Notes: a model not told the origin generated them from the letters alone. A stretch of 64,000 bases of DNA from Gaertneriomyces semiglobifer (GCA_025558075.1 JAHLKF010000015.1:186001-250000); one strand, 5' to 3'. Counted from the first letter of the stretch, positions 45,703-58,252 are shown. A program made the numbers and translations.

Positions 45703-47114
45703 TTACTTCTTCCTCGTCTTGGCCACAGCAATGAGAATAACACAACTACCAATAATCAGACTACCTATCAGACTCCAAATGCTCGGTTGTACGTCCCAAA
45801 TAATCCACTCTGCCAGGAATGCCACCAGAACTTGCACGTAATTCATGCTGCTCGCCTTGCCGGCCGTTTCCCGTTGCAAACTCTTGCACAAGAAAAGCTG
45901 TCCACTGAATGCAGACACGGCCACCAAACACAGGAACATATACGTGAGAGGGCTTTGTGGTACAATCCAAGGGGTCGGCGACGGTAAAATCATTGTCAGG
46001 AAGAGCGAGCATGGGAGCGACACCAGCGAGAACATCGACAGAATATGCATCGGTGTAGCTCGACCAGCCAGATAGCGAACAATAATGTAGACCAAAGCAC
46101 CAAAGCCTGCGCCTGCAAGCCCAAGAAGGACACCCAGCGGACGACCCGATGGATCTTCAGTTTCCGCTACTGGCTCAGTCAAGACGATTGTAGCGTTTGC
46201 AAAGATATCAAATGAAGTCTTATCCGCATCAGTGATCTCGGATGGGCCACCACTGATCAAATCATCTGGCGTAGTTTGGGTAATGCGCGCGGCAAAGCGG
46301 TCGAAAAGGAAAGACGGTCGTGCAATGCAAATCACGCCGACCATGGACAGAAAACCGGTCACTCCGTCCAAAACCTACGCCCACAGTAAGACTCTAGAGT
46401 CTTGAGCTATGATTCAAACAAGCCACTTACTTCATAAGGCTCTTTCAATATAAATCGCGCCAAAATGGCCGTAAAGATCGGCGATAAAAAGCTCAAGACA
46501 GTCGCGTCGGCCAGAGTTAAAACGGACAGGGCGTACCAGCCGCAAGTCAGTCCGGCAAAGCCCACAAGTCCCCGCAAGACCATGAGGCCACGCACTTCCT
46601 TAGGTCCAAAAGCAATGTTTTCGTAACCCCATTTGAACATGCAGGATGTAACCATTACGTAGACAAGAAGGCTTCTAACAAAGATGATCTCCATAGTTGG
46701 TAGCTTTTCCGCAGACAGCGACATGGCCTTTACGCTCACACTCATGCAGCAAAATGACAAGCTTGCAAAGACCATGTAAATGAGACCCAAATTGGTGTCG
46801 ACGAATTTGCGGAATCCTGTCGGCTCCTCGGCAGTATCACCTTGTGCAGGTGCTGTTCCCGTGGCATCGCAGAGAGTGTCGACGGAGGTGTCGGTGCCCA
46901 CAAGTTGAGCAGTATCCTTGATGAGATCCAAGTCATCCGTTACATCCGTTTTTGAGCCCCCTTCAATATCTACCACATCGTGCCTGGTAGCTGGGCCCGG
47001 AGGACGATACAGGCGTGCAGCCCTGGCGTTCGGTGCAATAGACTGCCGCCGGCTGCCTGCCGTATCTAACAAATCCAACTGAGAGACAACAATTAAATCC
47101 GCGGTTGAGTCCAT
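45703..47114 (-). CDS. EamA/DMT-superfamily membrane transporter (SLC35G-like)
   Basis: Two exons (47114-46431, 46374-45703) give 451 residues. A hydrophilic, acidic N-terminus of about 105 residues precedes ten hydrophobic segments in two EamA repeats. Repeat 1 includes IYMVFASLSFCCMSVSVKAM, FVRSLLVYVMV and SVLTLADATVLSFLSPIFTA followed by LKEPYE. Repeat 2 includes GVLLGLAGAGFGALVYIIVR, AVSAFSGQLFLCKSLQRE and EWIIWDVQPSIWSLIGSLII. The pattern fits SLC35G1-like members of the drug/metabolite transporter superfamily. Substrate cannot be inferred. A loop with ITQTTPDDLISGGPSEIT separates the repeats. Only 130 bases separate its stop from the CFAP70 start on the same strand. Confidence 0.87.
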
Positions 47115-47522
47115 TATAAACTATTGCGACGATTCCGAAAGTACTGGTGGTTCCAGCAACAAGAACCACATTTTTGATTCGATTGACTGAACCGACGTGT
47201 GGTAAGCCCATTCATGCGTTATTCTCCGAAGGGTCTATAATCAATGAAACGCCATGCCATGAAGCGACCATTAGGCAGATCAGATAGAGAAAGGATCGGT
47301 TACAAAACTATTCGCCGCAAAGGAACAGGACATGAAAATTGTAATGAATATATATCCATCGTGAGGGCCAGCCCCCACGACAGTTACTTATATACATAAT
47401 GGAGCCGCTTCAAGCCATCGAAGAGCTACGTAACAGTTTACCATCTAATCCTCGGCATCAGCGGCCAAGTTTCTGCGTCACACGGTCACGTATTGCCATC
47501 GGCTTGTGTTGGATGACCATCA
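47115..47522. other. Intergenic, transporter 5' side
   Basis: About 410 bases between the EamA gene start and the end of the secreted-protein gene. No gene or repeat recognised. Confidence 0.4.
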
Positions 47523-47966
47523 CTAGGCGGCTATGATGGTCGGAGCGGGAGCACGGGCGGTTACCACTTCCACGCCACCTGTAGGTGCGGGCGCTTCCCC
47601 CTGGGGGGCTGGAGTAGCGGCGGGCGTACCACTCGGCGTCACCGTAGCTGTAGCAGTGGCAGTAGCCGCTCCTCCGTTTTCATCATCACTATCATTGCCA
47701 GACTCATTGCCATCATCTTCGTCTCCAGAGTCGTTGCCATCATTTTCGTCTCCAGAGTCATTGCCGGCGTCCGTTGCAGTTGCCGCGGGGGGAGCGGTGG
47801 CAGTTGACGCAGCAGTTGCAGCAGGCGTTGCGATGACCTCACCAGCAGTAGTGGGCGTTCCCTGTTGTCGTCTGTTCAAAGCCAAAGGTGCTGCTGTGAC
47901 AGCCTGTGTAAAGACAGACAGGGCAACAAATGCAATGGAAGCGATGACTAGCAGATAGAACTTCAT
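47523..47966 (-). CDS. Small secreted acidic repeat protein, function unknown
   Basis: Single-exon 147-residue ORF with a clear signal peptide: MKFYLLVIASIAFVALSVFT, then QAVTAAP, with likely cleavage near residue 25. A dibasic NRRQQ follows about residue 32 and could be a Kex2-type processing site. The mature part is low complexity: an Ala/Thr/Pro stretch, an Asp/Glu/Asn/Ser block built from a nine-residue unit (NDSGDEDDG and variants), and another Ala/Thr/Pro tail. The Thr/Ser/Pro-rich ends look suited to O-glycosylation. No cysteine and no known domain are seen. It could be a cell-wall or extracellular protein. The opposite strand also has a long ORF, but the signal peptide favours this strand. 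Confidence 0.65.
   Translation of the reverse strand: MKFYLLVIASIAFVALSVFTQAVTAAPLALNRRQQGTPTTAGEVIATPAATAASTATAPPAATATDAGNDSGDENDGNDSGDEDDGNESGNDSDDENGGAATATATATVTPSGTPAATPAPQGEAPAPTGGVEVVTARAPAPTIIAA
47704..47765 (-). repeat. 27-base tandem repeat inside the secreted-protein gene
   Basis: Two near-identical 27-base units (47704-47730 and 47731-47757) plus a partial third differ at two positions. Each encodes nine acidic residues, so copy-number change would keep frame. Confidence 0.7.
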
Positions 47967-48950
47967 GATGTGAGAGCTGAGTTTTTGAACGAGTGTTTCC
48001 TTTTTTCAGTCCGGTCGGGTTAAAACGTTGGAGGTGACTGAGTTGGCGCTTGATACCTTGGATTGTAGCGTTGGTTTCTCCATCATCGCTTTTATATACG
48101 GCTTTCACAGCGTTGGGCTGACGCTGTTCATTAATATGTGATAGATTGGTTCACCACGAACCCAGGCCTCGCAGCGTGTTTTACTTTTTGTTTGAGAATA
48201 TTATAACCTGGGGCGTTATGCAAACCTAATTTCAACAAACCGCCGAACGATACCGACTTTAACTGTATTGCACTTCATTTCAGCCCGGCGAACTGATATA
48301 TGGGGCCTGCTTCGTGCCATCATTTGATTCAACCTTAAATTATTACGTTACTGCCATTTCCGAAACATGCCTGTCTGCCACCGTTTTCCTTTGATTGTTT
48401 ATGATTACTGTAGGATGATGGACTTTTGCAGGAGAAGACTGTCACCTTTTGCAATTAGCATGTTGTTCACGAGTCGCTAGGTATCGATGCAACTCAAAAA
48501 GATGGTTCATCACCAAGCGTCAAGTCCCACCAAAGTGCTTTTAACGCAGTGGCCATTCTGTTATATCAGGTGTTTCTGTCATTCAGTTAAACAGGAACGC
48601 AAAGCAGGCTCATGCGCCCTTGCCTGTGCGTAAACAGTTAACGGCAATGAACTAAACAATCTGCTACATTCGTCCAACGTCGTCACAGAGTTAAATCATG
48701 CTAACCCGCTGTGCAGAGCTTTTCCATAGTTCATGCACGGCTACGCCTTGAATAAGCAGGTGAGATGCAGAATGCTGATACCAGTACCAGCGTTGGACTC
48801 AGAATCAACGAATCTTCATTCAACGGGATGAACTGTGAACCAGTCGAGACTTCCTCAGAGCTTCAGTCCATGTTCCGCGCGTTCTCAAACGTTGAGCCCA
48901 ACATACTATGTGAAATTTCAACTGCCCATACATGCCTCTTCCTGCAATAA
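47967..48950. other. Divergent intergenic region, secreted protein / TFB2
   Basis: Nearly 1 kb, relatively AT-rich, with no ORF that matches a family. It probably contains promoters of both neighbours. No RNA gene recognised. Confidence 0.45.
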
Positions 48951-51097
48951 ATGTCTTGGGAACCGACAACTACAATCAAGGTATCCAGGCCTCATTGATT
49001 AGGGCAGAATAGCTCTGTATATCTACTAGATAGCTGTGGCTAATCTCCGGGCTTTTTCCAATCCAGAGCAGCATCAGAGAGTATCTTGAGGCACTCCCTA
49101 AACAAACGTTTGACCGGCTTTATGCACAACCAGCAACATGTCTTGCTTCCCTGCGGTGAGCTTCGAGAGATCTGCATGGAGCGAACCAACCGGCGTATGT
49201 GCTAACCATACGTTGTAGACTTCTTTCGCCCATCGCCAAGCACATTGTGATTCGCTTGCTTTACACAGACAGACCAACAGCCAAAGCGGATGTTGAGTCT
49301 TGGTGCTTTCCAGAGCACCGAAGGTCAGTGTTCAGTGGATTGAACCACAAGTTGCCGAAGATGGTTGGCGTGCTAAATCCGCTTAATTGTAGTGCCGTGA
49401 TAGACGGCCTCAAGGCACTCTACCGCATGCACATTTTCAGCGAAACTAAGGGGCATGTGCAAATGAATCCAGTATTTCAACAGAACTTGCATAACGCTTT
49501 GGTGGGCGGGTAAGTCCAACCACTTGTTTTCCCCATGCAAAACCAACATCGAGCGTCCGCAGAGGGGAACACTCCAGTTTCGGCGTGTCGGTAGAAGTTC
49601 CTGATAAACACCATGTTGATGTCGCTTTTCTGGACAAGTATGCGTCAGAAGCATGGGAATCAGTGTTACATTATTTGGTGGGCACGTTCTCCGCCTCGGA
49701 AAAACGACCCAGAGCAGTGGGCAAATTGCTGGTTGCTTCAGGATTACAAGAGGAAGCTGATCCACGGTAGGCTCCATTGGCAACCCCATGTTTTGTGTAG
49801 CACGCAACTAATAGGAGTTCATAGCAACCCAACATCTCCCAACATTACCAGTAAAGGATTTCAGTTCCTCCTTCAGAATGTTAATGTCCAGCTGTGGTCG
49901 CTGTTACTACAATATCTGGACCTGGCTGAGGTCAGAAGCATGGTTAGATGTGGCCGCTTGGAACTTTGGCTGAACATCTCTATGTAGCGAGAATTAAAGC
50001 TGGATATAGTTGAGGTCCTGAACTTCCTCTTCCAAGTGGGCAGTCTTGAATTGGGCCAAGTGGGTGCCGCATGCACTTCTGTGGTTTTGTGATACTTGGA
50101 GCTAAATTGTCTAGTCTTATTCAACGGATGCATTGACGGAGAGCCAGAAAATTGTCCTCGAAGATCTGCGATGGGTCGGACTTTTCTATGAACGGAAGGT
50201 ACAGTGTGCCCACCGTGGTTAGAGACACTGGTTCATGTATTCACAGATTTCGCGCTCAGAAAAAGTCAAATCGATTCTACCCAACGAGGATGGCGACCTC
50301 CCTAATATCAGGGGCCGCGATCGCGTCCCGCAAACCAGATGAAGCTCAAGGGTATATCATCCTGGAAACAAACTTCCGAATGTACTCCTACACAGGTATA
50401 ATACGGTCGTACAATGTGCTTGTCGTTTCACTGCTGATGCTCTGCTGCGATGCGTCAGATTCTCCGTTGCAAATAGCGATTTTGGATTTGTTTACTACCT
50501 TACAGGCTCGTTTTCAAAACATGGTAGTCGGAAGTATAACGAGGGACTCAATCCGAGATGCGCTAGATAAAGGAATCACAGCAGATCAAGTGCGCCTGTC
50601 CCTGTTACTTGGATGCAATCGGATTCGTGCTAACAAAGTTTAACAGATCATCACGTACCTTACGGCTCATGCTCATCCTGAAATGAAGAAACAGGTATTC
50701 GCGTACCACTGACTCTTGGCGACTGCTCGATATTAACTGATATGATCAGTCGCCGATATTACCTGCAACGGTTGTCGACCAGATACGACTATGGGAGATG
50801 GAACGGAATCGGTTACGAGTGTCCAGAGGTGCGCTTAGTGTTTTGCGTTTGCACGGAGTCACGTTGCTTCATTAACGATTCGTTACCCCGACAGGCCACC
50901 TTTATAGTGATTTCCCTGATTCGGGGCAGTTTCGCAATGTTGTGGAATACGCGGAGCCTTTTGGGTACGTCCTGTGGAAAAGCGTGAAAAAGCGCTTGCT
51001 GGTTGTTTCAGAAGAAGGACATGAGGCCGTGAAGTCATACTTGCGCCGAATCAATGGTCAATCCAATGATCGGCAAAGGGCAGCGCCCAGTAGATGA
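48951..51097 (+). CDS. TFB2: TFIIH core subunit 4 (TFB2/p52)
   Basis: Multi-exon gene. A 30-base first exon ([10 protein letters not shown]) joins [20 protein letters not shown] and [10 protein letters not shown]. Then come [79 protein letters not shown], the [11 protein letters not shown] and [13 protein letters not shown] blocks, [29 protein letters not shown] and the C-terminal [20 protein letters not shown]. It ends with [20 protein letters not shown] near the stop at 51095. This is the complete order of Tfb2/p52, which anchors and stimulates the XPB helicase in transcription initiation and nucleotide excision repair. The protein ends 39 bases from the convergent APC6 stop. Confidence 0.93.
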
Positions 51098-51136
51098 ACG
51101 GCGCAGGTAGCTATTATGTATTTAATATATGCACCG

Positions 51137-53790
51137 TTAGCCTTCTTCGTCAATTTCCATTTCCACGCTTGTATCAATATCGACCCCCGCAAGTCGTCTT
51201 TCGAAGGCGTCCACCCGTGACGTGGCCCCCGGCACTTCCCCAAAGTTCAACAATCTCCTAGGTGTAGGTAACGCAAAGCTGTGGCTCTCTGGTGTCGAGT
51301 ATATACCTGCATCCATAGACGTATCGCTTGGTGTCATGGCCAAGGATAACGGAGGCTTAGTAATTCGGGATCTCCCAATATCCGGGGCGTTCTCCTGCGG
51401 TGCAAGCGATGGCTGTTCCTCCACCTCTAATCGCAGTTGGGGTACATCGCCTGGCCACTTGTCCGGATCATCATACGTCCATGGCAAGTCTTCCATTAGG
51501 CTATGAACCAAATCTTGACACACAACGTCATCTGGATTGTAACTCAAGGCCTATGACATGAGTATCAGACCTGCTTGATCATGATTAACAAATTGTACCA
51601 TCGCTTACCAGCTGATACCACTCGAGTGCTTGAGATAGATCGTTTTCTGCGTGTGCCATGAAACCCAATAGAGCGTATGCATCCGCTAGCTGATGATTCA
51701 TTTTGATGACTTCATGTGCATATTTCCTGGCGGAGTCAAAGTCACTGTAATCAGACACTCGTTAGGCTAAACATGTTGTTTACGCGCCATGCAACCATTC
51801 CTGTCCCACCCGCTCCGTCTGTAAGCTTGTGCTAGATTGAAGAGTATGGTTTCCCACCCACTTCGACCCATTTCCGCGTTTTTGGCTAGGTCAACAGCTC
51901 GCAGAAGCACTTGCGCTGCCTTAGCCGGTTCTCCTCGTCGCATATGAAGGACGCCCAATTCGTTGGCAATCATCGGGTCATCATCACACAGCGCTTCCGC
52001 TTGCTGCAGGTAATCCTGCGCCACCTCGAAATTATTTATCGACGATTGGTGCATACCAAGGTAGAGCAAGGGTTGATGCATGCTGCAATGAATTGGTGAC
52101 TGTAAGCCCCTGGACAACAACGGCTGAGCCAATGACTTACCCACCCATTGAACAGCTTCATGGACGTAGAATACGCGGAAATTGCTTGATCAGTCTCACC
52201 CTCTGCTGCGAATGAATGGGCGAAACCCATCCATGCCGGCCCAAAGCTATTATCGATTCCGGTGCTCTTACTGCAAATGTATGTAAGACGCGACTCTCCA
52301 CAGCAACTGAGCGAGAGCTTGTTGTACCTGAAGTACCTCCTCGCTTCGATGTTCTTGTCGATGAGTAGGTAATATGCACCAACTGCATACCACGTGCACG
52401 CCTTCTCCGGAAAGGCATCCACCAAAATATGAGCGAAGTAAAATAGTTGAGCCTTTAGTCCTAGCTCCGACAGACACGAGACGTGGAGCGGTACGCATCG
52501 TAAGTTGTATGGATCTTGCTTGACGAGACTGCAGAAGCAATGGTTGCATGAGTGGCCCGCGCGGCTGTGCAAGATAGACCAGATGAACTCACGAAGAGGT
52601 AATGTTGTAACACTGCTTGTATTTACACTGCTTAAACAGCGCCTCGGCTCGGCGAAGTAATATGTCGTGATTGCCGCAAAGCTTGTAGTTAGATTCAAGG
52701 GCGGCCACACTCTGCTCGTCGAACTGGGTAACGCATTTTTAACGGTGGCCGGCAGGGCTATGGAGCGTGAACATTCATACCTTCTTCAAACTCGAGCAAT
52801 AGATATTTCTCATAAAGTCTTCCTGTACCCCACATATCTGGAAGTCCACAGTGCGCACAAATTCTTCTTCTGTAAGTACACGGGTGGGTAACGATGCTGA
52901 TCGGATCCTTGAGGTACGCATAGTCCATACCTTCTTGACGGCTCATGACGTGGTTGTCAATGAGCCAATGAAAGGCCTCCACGCATCGAGGATCGTGCAT
53001 AACAGCCTTCTTCATGCAGTTATGTGCTTTTCGCATGTCTCCTAGCCGACTCTGAACAACTCCGCGGAGGTAGTAAACTGAAGCGTCTAGCTAAGGTTCC
53101 ACGCAACTTAGAGCACATTCCACTTATAAAGCTCCATCAAGCGAGAACCCACCTTTATTGAGCATTCATCATCATGTCCTCCGACACTCTTCGATGCGAC
53201 CACTGCCCATTCGCTCTCATTCAACAGTAGAGATGCTTGCTCCCACTTTCCCAAACGCACGCATGCAAACGCAGCCATGAATCGACAGCGCACACTGCTC
53301 TCCATAATTTGGTCATTGTGTGTCAACAGCGTCTCGGCGCGAGCGTATTGTCCGGAAGCGACGTATGTCTTTGCCTGCCAGTAGTAGTCCGCGGGGTCAC
53401 CTATCAATGGAGTCGACGGCGTTCACTATGCAGCAGTCGTACAGGCAGGGGAACTTTGGAAAGTATACCTGAGATGGTCAAGGCTTTATCCCCCCAAAAG
53501 GCGGCAGTGTCCCATAACTGCAGCTCATAGGCGTCACTCCTCCACTGACGCAAGTTCTTCACCAGATCTAGGCCGGTTCGTGTGCCATCATTTGTACTTC
53601 GATCTCTATCACCGTTGGTAGTGTTATGTGTGGCTTTCTGCGAAGCACTTGGGCGCCTCGTTGCGTTGGGTATAGGAGCCGGTCCGCCGGCAGCAGATGC
53701 GGCTGCAGCACTACTCCGAGTGGTTCTCGATGACCGGGCAGCAGATGGATGTGCCGATCTGGAGTTTACTGTAGGCTTGTGCGATGTCAT
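51137..53790 (-). CDS. CDC16: Anaphase-promoting complex subunit 6 (CDC16)
   Basis: Multi-exon gene from ATG 53790 to stop 51137. The N-terminus is Ser/Ala/Arg-rich with TRRPSASQK-like segments. TPR repeats then follow throughout: LQLWDTAAFWGDKALTISG, DPADYYWQAKTYVASGQYAR, CRFMAAFACVRLGKWEQASL, KAVMHDPRCVEAFHWLIDNH, FPEKACTWYAVGAYYLLIDK, FGPAWMGFAHSFAAEGETDQ and GMHQSSINNFEVAQDYLQQA. The C-terminus is acidic and disordered with PLSLAMTPSDTSMD. CDC16 is a scaffold TPR subunit of the APC/C ubiquitin ligase that drives anaphase and mitotic exit. The TPR series with the missed-loop spacing matches CDC16 better than CDC23 or CDC27. Joints between exons were followed by frame only. Confidence 0.9.
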
Positions 53791-54516
53791 GGATTTATGT
53801 GCTATTCACCAACAGAGCGAGCAATCGACTCGACATTGATCTAAGGCACGCTGCGACAAGCGACAGCAACTTGCAATTATAAAACGTGGAACGGATAGAT
53901 ATCCACAGAGATTCTTTAATCACTTTCAAACTTATTACAATCAGCGTTCACCCTGCACAGAAGTTGATGTTCGGGAGGAAATAGGTGATGATGAAATAGA
54001 CCAAAAACAAAAGGAAATGCACACAACAGGATCCGAACACTTCGGATCAAGTGTCCACACTCTTAATGAACTAAGCAAAAACACCTTGGAATGACATAAA
54101 AGTCGAGGACAAGGTCGCAACATCGACCGCACTACGTACGTTCCATACCCCCCATACTCTAGATCTAGCCGCATACGTATCTGGCTCAAAGGAATCATGA
54201 TGGGGATGTTTCCAAACCTATTTTAAGAGTGTAAGTCGGAGTTGCAAGCGACACGCGCTGTCGAAATGTTTGCACAGTCATGCTACCCGCAGAACAGCTC
54301 TGTACTTTTTACCTCACACAAACTCCTCCGTTTACCGAGTAGTAATTAATCACCTGCTTGTCCTCCATACTGAATCTGGCTTCCCGAAAGCATCTGGGCC
54401 TTTGCCCACAGCAGCATTTCTACGTATTGCTCTACTTTGCTCTCGTTGATTGCAGCACGCGTGTCACAGTAGCTTGAACGAACGACTATCGCGCAAGACT
54501 CGCTTGAAGCATCAGC
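53791..54516. other. Divergent intergenic region, CDC16 / GCN5
   Basis: About 725 bases with short unrecognised ORFs (53941-54198 and 54346-54540 minus). It should hold both promoters. Confidence 0.4.
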
Positions 54517-56795
54517 ATGTCCATGGATCAGAAGGTACATGGTTCACTTGGAACCGAATCTATAGGTGTTGGCTAGTTGGTTTGATGATACCCTTAACTA
54601 ATCTTTTGGTCACTCTCGTAGGATCATTCTTCCAGCTCAAGAAACGCGGGCGCGCTCATTGATTCTTCCAAACCAAACACATCCCACGCATCTCCTTCCT
54701 CAATATCATCCACGTCAAGTGTTAGAACACTCAAGCGTTCGAGAAGCCCGTCCACTCACAGAACTCCCACCGCTTCAAATTCGTCGGACGAAGATGATGA
54801 ACCACCGCTGTCGAAGCGAAAAAGAGTCGGGACGCTTTATACTGACAATAACGACAATCCGCCTCGAAGTCACAATAGTCACAGCAACGGTACCCCCACG
54901 ATGATGTCTCCGCCTGCCAGCGTCGATCATGTCAGCAATGCGAATAATACCGACGACATACCGCAACAGGAAACGGGTGAGGTAGAAGTACAAAGCGGCA
55001 CGAGGACCCTTGCCAATCAAAACACTGGAGTCACTGGATCTGATTCGAATGCTTCCACATCTGGTGATACTGAGGCACTGTCCAGTGGCAGACTACCCAG
55101 TCCGTTAGTAGCCCCTGCTGTTTTAGCGGAAAACGCTCAAGAGTCCACAGCGGATCTGCTTGGCCATAAGTTTCCGGAAGTAAGGTATCTGCGGCGTTAA
55201 TAAGGTTGCGACGCTAGCGACTAATTCGTACACTTAGGTTCGCATAGCCAAGTATAAGCGAGTCCTTCATGAAGAACAAACTGGCCTTGTTAAGTTCCAA
55301 CTTGCGCACAATGACGGAGCCAAAGGAAATTTGATACTACTTTCAAAATTAAAACAAGTCATCCAAGCACAATTGCCGAAGATGCCGCGAGAATATATTT
55401 CTCGAATAGTGTACTCGCGGTAAGCTTAGTTGCGTTATGATGGTATACCCTTGATTCTCACTAAAGCATCGACTTAGAGAGCATTATAGCTATGTTATAG
55501 TCCGGGATACTGGTGAGGTCATCGCTGGGATAACGTTCCGGCCGTTCGTCGAGCGAAAGTTCGCGGAGATTGTCTTCTTGGCGGTGCTTTCGGACTTTCA
55601 GACTGGGGTATGTATGTCGAACCGCTTGCTTTATTGAACGCAAGCGATAACCCGCTGCTTTCTGCTTTAGGGTTATGGTGCTCGTTTAATCGCCCATTTC
55701 AAAGATTATGTACGACAACAGTTTGGTATCGAGCATCTCTTGACCTATGCCGACAATTTTGCAATCGGCTTTTTCAAGAAACAGGTACATTGCTGTGTCG
55801 GTTGCTGTTGGAACTCATATTCGCTTGCTCAGAGTATTGCTTGTGCGATGATAGGGATTTACATCAGAAATCACCCTCGACAAAGCAATATGGGTTGGAT
55901 ATATCAAAGATTACGAGGGCGCAACCCTTTTACAATGCACGTTCTTGCCGAAAGTACAGTACCTGCAAATCTACAGTTACTATGCCGAACATCGCAAGGT
56001 ATGTGAAGTGCTGAGTTAGCTTGCTGAGCGACTCCAGGGGCTTAGTTGGATATGCAACGTGCAGGCAGTGCTACAGCGAATACGAGAAGGGCTTCGATCG
56101 CATGTTGTACATCCTGGAATAGAGGCTTTTCGAGAAGAAGGTGCTGCTGTTGATCCATCGACGATTCCCGGTCTACGTAAGTCTCCCGGTTGTGGCGATT
56201 GATGAAGCGATGAGCTCTGACGTGCTGATGTTTTCTGAAAGTGGAAGCGGGTTGGACTCCAGAAATGGAGGAAAAGTAAGAGGTTACGTTTCGATTGGAT
56301 TGTCATCGGTCACTCACTATTTTCTGAGTAGGGGCTACATGGATGGCGACCCGAAGACACCTCTATATCATATGCTTGTCCAACTCTTGACAGAGCTAAG
56401 AGAGAGCCCACACTCGTGGCCGTTTCTTGAACCGGTGGCTGGAGTACCCGACTACTATGAGATTATCAAGCAGCCGATGGGTTGGTTTGATGGGTTAGGC
56501 GACTGCTTCAAGCCACTGGCCTAATGATGGTTTTCACATGTAGATCTGCGAACAATGGGAGAGCGACTTGCTGATGATAAGTATCAGACAGCGGAGGATT
56601 TTGAAGCAGATTTTTCTTTGATCGTGAAGAACTGCAAGATATATAACGACGACGGCACACAATATGTCCGATGGTAGGTTCTCACTTTCAAAGCTTCTAC
56701 AGTAAATCTTGGCCTTAAGGTTCAAACATAGTGCCAACCGGCTAGAGAAATTCTTCAGAGAGCGCTTAAAAGCGTTAATGTTGTTATATGAATAA
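54517..56795 (+). CDS. GCN5: Histone acetyltransferase GCN5
   Basis: Multi-exon gene. An 18-base coding exon (54517-54534, MSMDQK) joins a long Ser/Thr/Pro-rich N-terminus from 54622. The GNAT catalytic domain begins [18 protein letters not shown], includes [20 protein letters not shown] with the catalytic Glu and the Q-x-x-G-x-G acetyl-CoA loop, and continues [31 protein letters not shown] bromodomain ends the protein ([51 protein letters not shown]) with the acetyl-lysine-binding Asn. GCN5 is the acetyltransferase of SAGA and ADA complexes. The long animal PCAF-homology region is absent, as in yeast. A possible AATAAA signal overlaps the stop. Confidence 0.95.
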
Positions 56796-57025
56796 AGAGC
56801 TGGCGCCACCCTCGTAGATAAAGGTTGAGTACAAACAGCTGTTGCTTATCACCCGCCGTCGAACAGCACGACGATGCAACGACGAGTGCGATTCCTCTAG
56901 CTCGGGACGATAATAAACCTCAGCCAGGTCATTGATGGGCCCTGGATGTAAACATCCGTTGGTAATTTAAATAAATACGCCGGAACCCCAAATTGTCCGG
57001 ATCTTGCGACGGCGGGTACCGCACA

Positions 57026-57864
57026 CTAAAGGTTGACGGGTGCCACCTTCTCGATCGTGTCTCGCCCCTCCACGATGTCAGTGTTCTGACCAGGTTTAAC
57101 AAAATAAACGTTCCGCGGCATTTTTCCACTTTTGAACATTTCCTCCACAGAATCAACATTGGCGTACGGGTCCCGGGGGTTCAAATTATCAGTCCTCGTT
57201 TTTGACCATAAAACTTTGAGAAGATCGCCAACTGTTAGAACATTCGTGACATCCAAGGACGTGAAATGACGTCCGGTCGCCTCAACTGTCGCTTTCATGA
57301 TCTAAAGTGCTGAAGTTGGCCAAGGCCAGGACACGTCTTGCAAGGGAGTATGCCCGACAACTAACCTTAAATTTAAGAGAAGGGTCGGCAAAGTGAACGT
57401 CCTTCCATTGACCGGGTTGGGAACACGTAACATGGCGCTCCACAACTCCCTGTACCGCTACATCAAGCAAATCTGGTGCTATCCACTTTCGGTGTCGTAT
57501 TTGTCTAACGCTGCAAGTTAGTTCGCGATCAGCGACCGGCAACCAAATTTCTGTTTGCTGCAATCGAAACCAACCCGTGTGATTCTTCATCTTCCCCCGC
57601 GGCATCTTCAGCCAAACCGAGCACACCCACACCGCCCGCACCCTCGATACTCTCCCCGTTCTTCAAGCTTTCCAATGCGTTTGATACTGATGCTGAGGTG
57701 TGTAGAGCGCTGATTGCTGATGCTCGGTTCAACGATGCAAGAACTCTGGCAGTGGGGGAGAGAGGTGTCGGTGTTGGTCGGAGGAAGGAGGCGGATGACG
57801 GCTTGGATGCCGCACGACGAGCAGCGCGCGCGGAGAGGTGAGTAGCTTGGCGAATGAAGCGCAT
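57026..57864 (-). CDS. MRPL50: Mitochondrial ribosomal protein mL50
   Basis: Three exons from ATG 57864 to stop 57026. The first exon (57864-57575) encodes a long Arg/Ala/Ser targeting peptide (MRFIRQATHLSARAARRAAS) and a linker. The second contributes VRQIRHRKWIAPDLLDVAVQ, then GQWKDVHFADPSLKFK, and the third IMKATVEATGRHFTSLDVTN and VLTVGDLLKVLWSK. The WKD, L..KFK and GR..S...N..TVGDL elements fit the Ribosomal_L50 family, which has a carrier-protein-like fold. The introns use GTTGGT and GTTAGT donors, and the first contains a textbook ACTAAC branch site. Length is ~230 residues. The family call rests on these short motifs, so it is less certain than other calls. Confidence 0.7.
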
Positions 57865-58252
57865 GACAGGCAGGCAAACAATGTAGATAATAGCCGGCTG
57901 CTGTACGGTGAGGAGGAGTAGTCGCTGCAGATGGGGGGATGTTCTAGCGCAAAGGCCTGTTGCTAAGGGCTACTTTTGCCCTCCGTCAATTTTGGATGCG
58001 ATAACAAGAAAGTGCCCACAAAACCTTTATTGATACTTGTATGACTGTGCCACGCGTCATGACATTGAAGAGTTCCGCATTCTGGCTAACAGATGAACGT
58101 GTCCGCTAAAGGCCGTCAGCGTTCTACGATCTGGGTGCAGCGGGACTTGAACTCACGAACGTCTCCAAGCATCAAGCGAGCTCGAAAGCTTTGTTCCTAC
58201 GTGATTCTGCTGTTCTGGTTTGCTTCCGAGTCGAATCTCAGCTGGGGCGATC
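57865..58252. other. Divergent intergenic region, mL50 / YIF1
   Basis: About 390 bases. The minus strand at ~58132-58160 resembles a tRNA T-arm (GAGTTCAAGTCCC), but no matching acceptor stem or cloverleaf could be built. Confidence 0.4.

Noticed and set aside
47533..47958. Long plus-strand ORF opposite the secreted protein
   Set aside because: It is the antisense of a low-complexity sequence with shared codon phase. The minus strand has a true signal peptide and is preferred.
58120..58215. tRNA-like sequence on the minus strand (GAGTTCAAGTCCC plus TGCACCC end)
   Set aside because: The T-arm-like part has a mismatched stem, and no complementary 5' acceptor arm or D-arm is found upstream, with or without a variable arm or intron.
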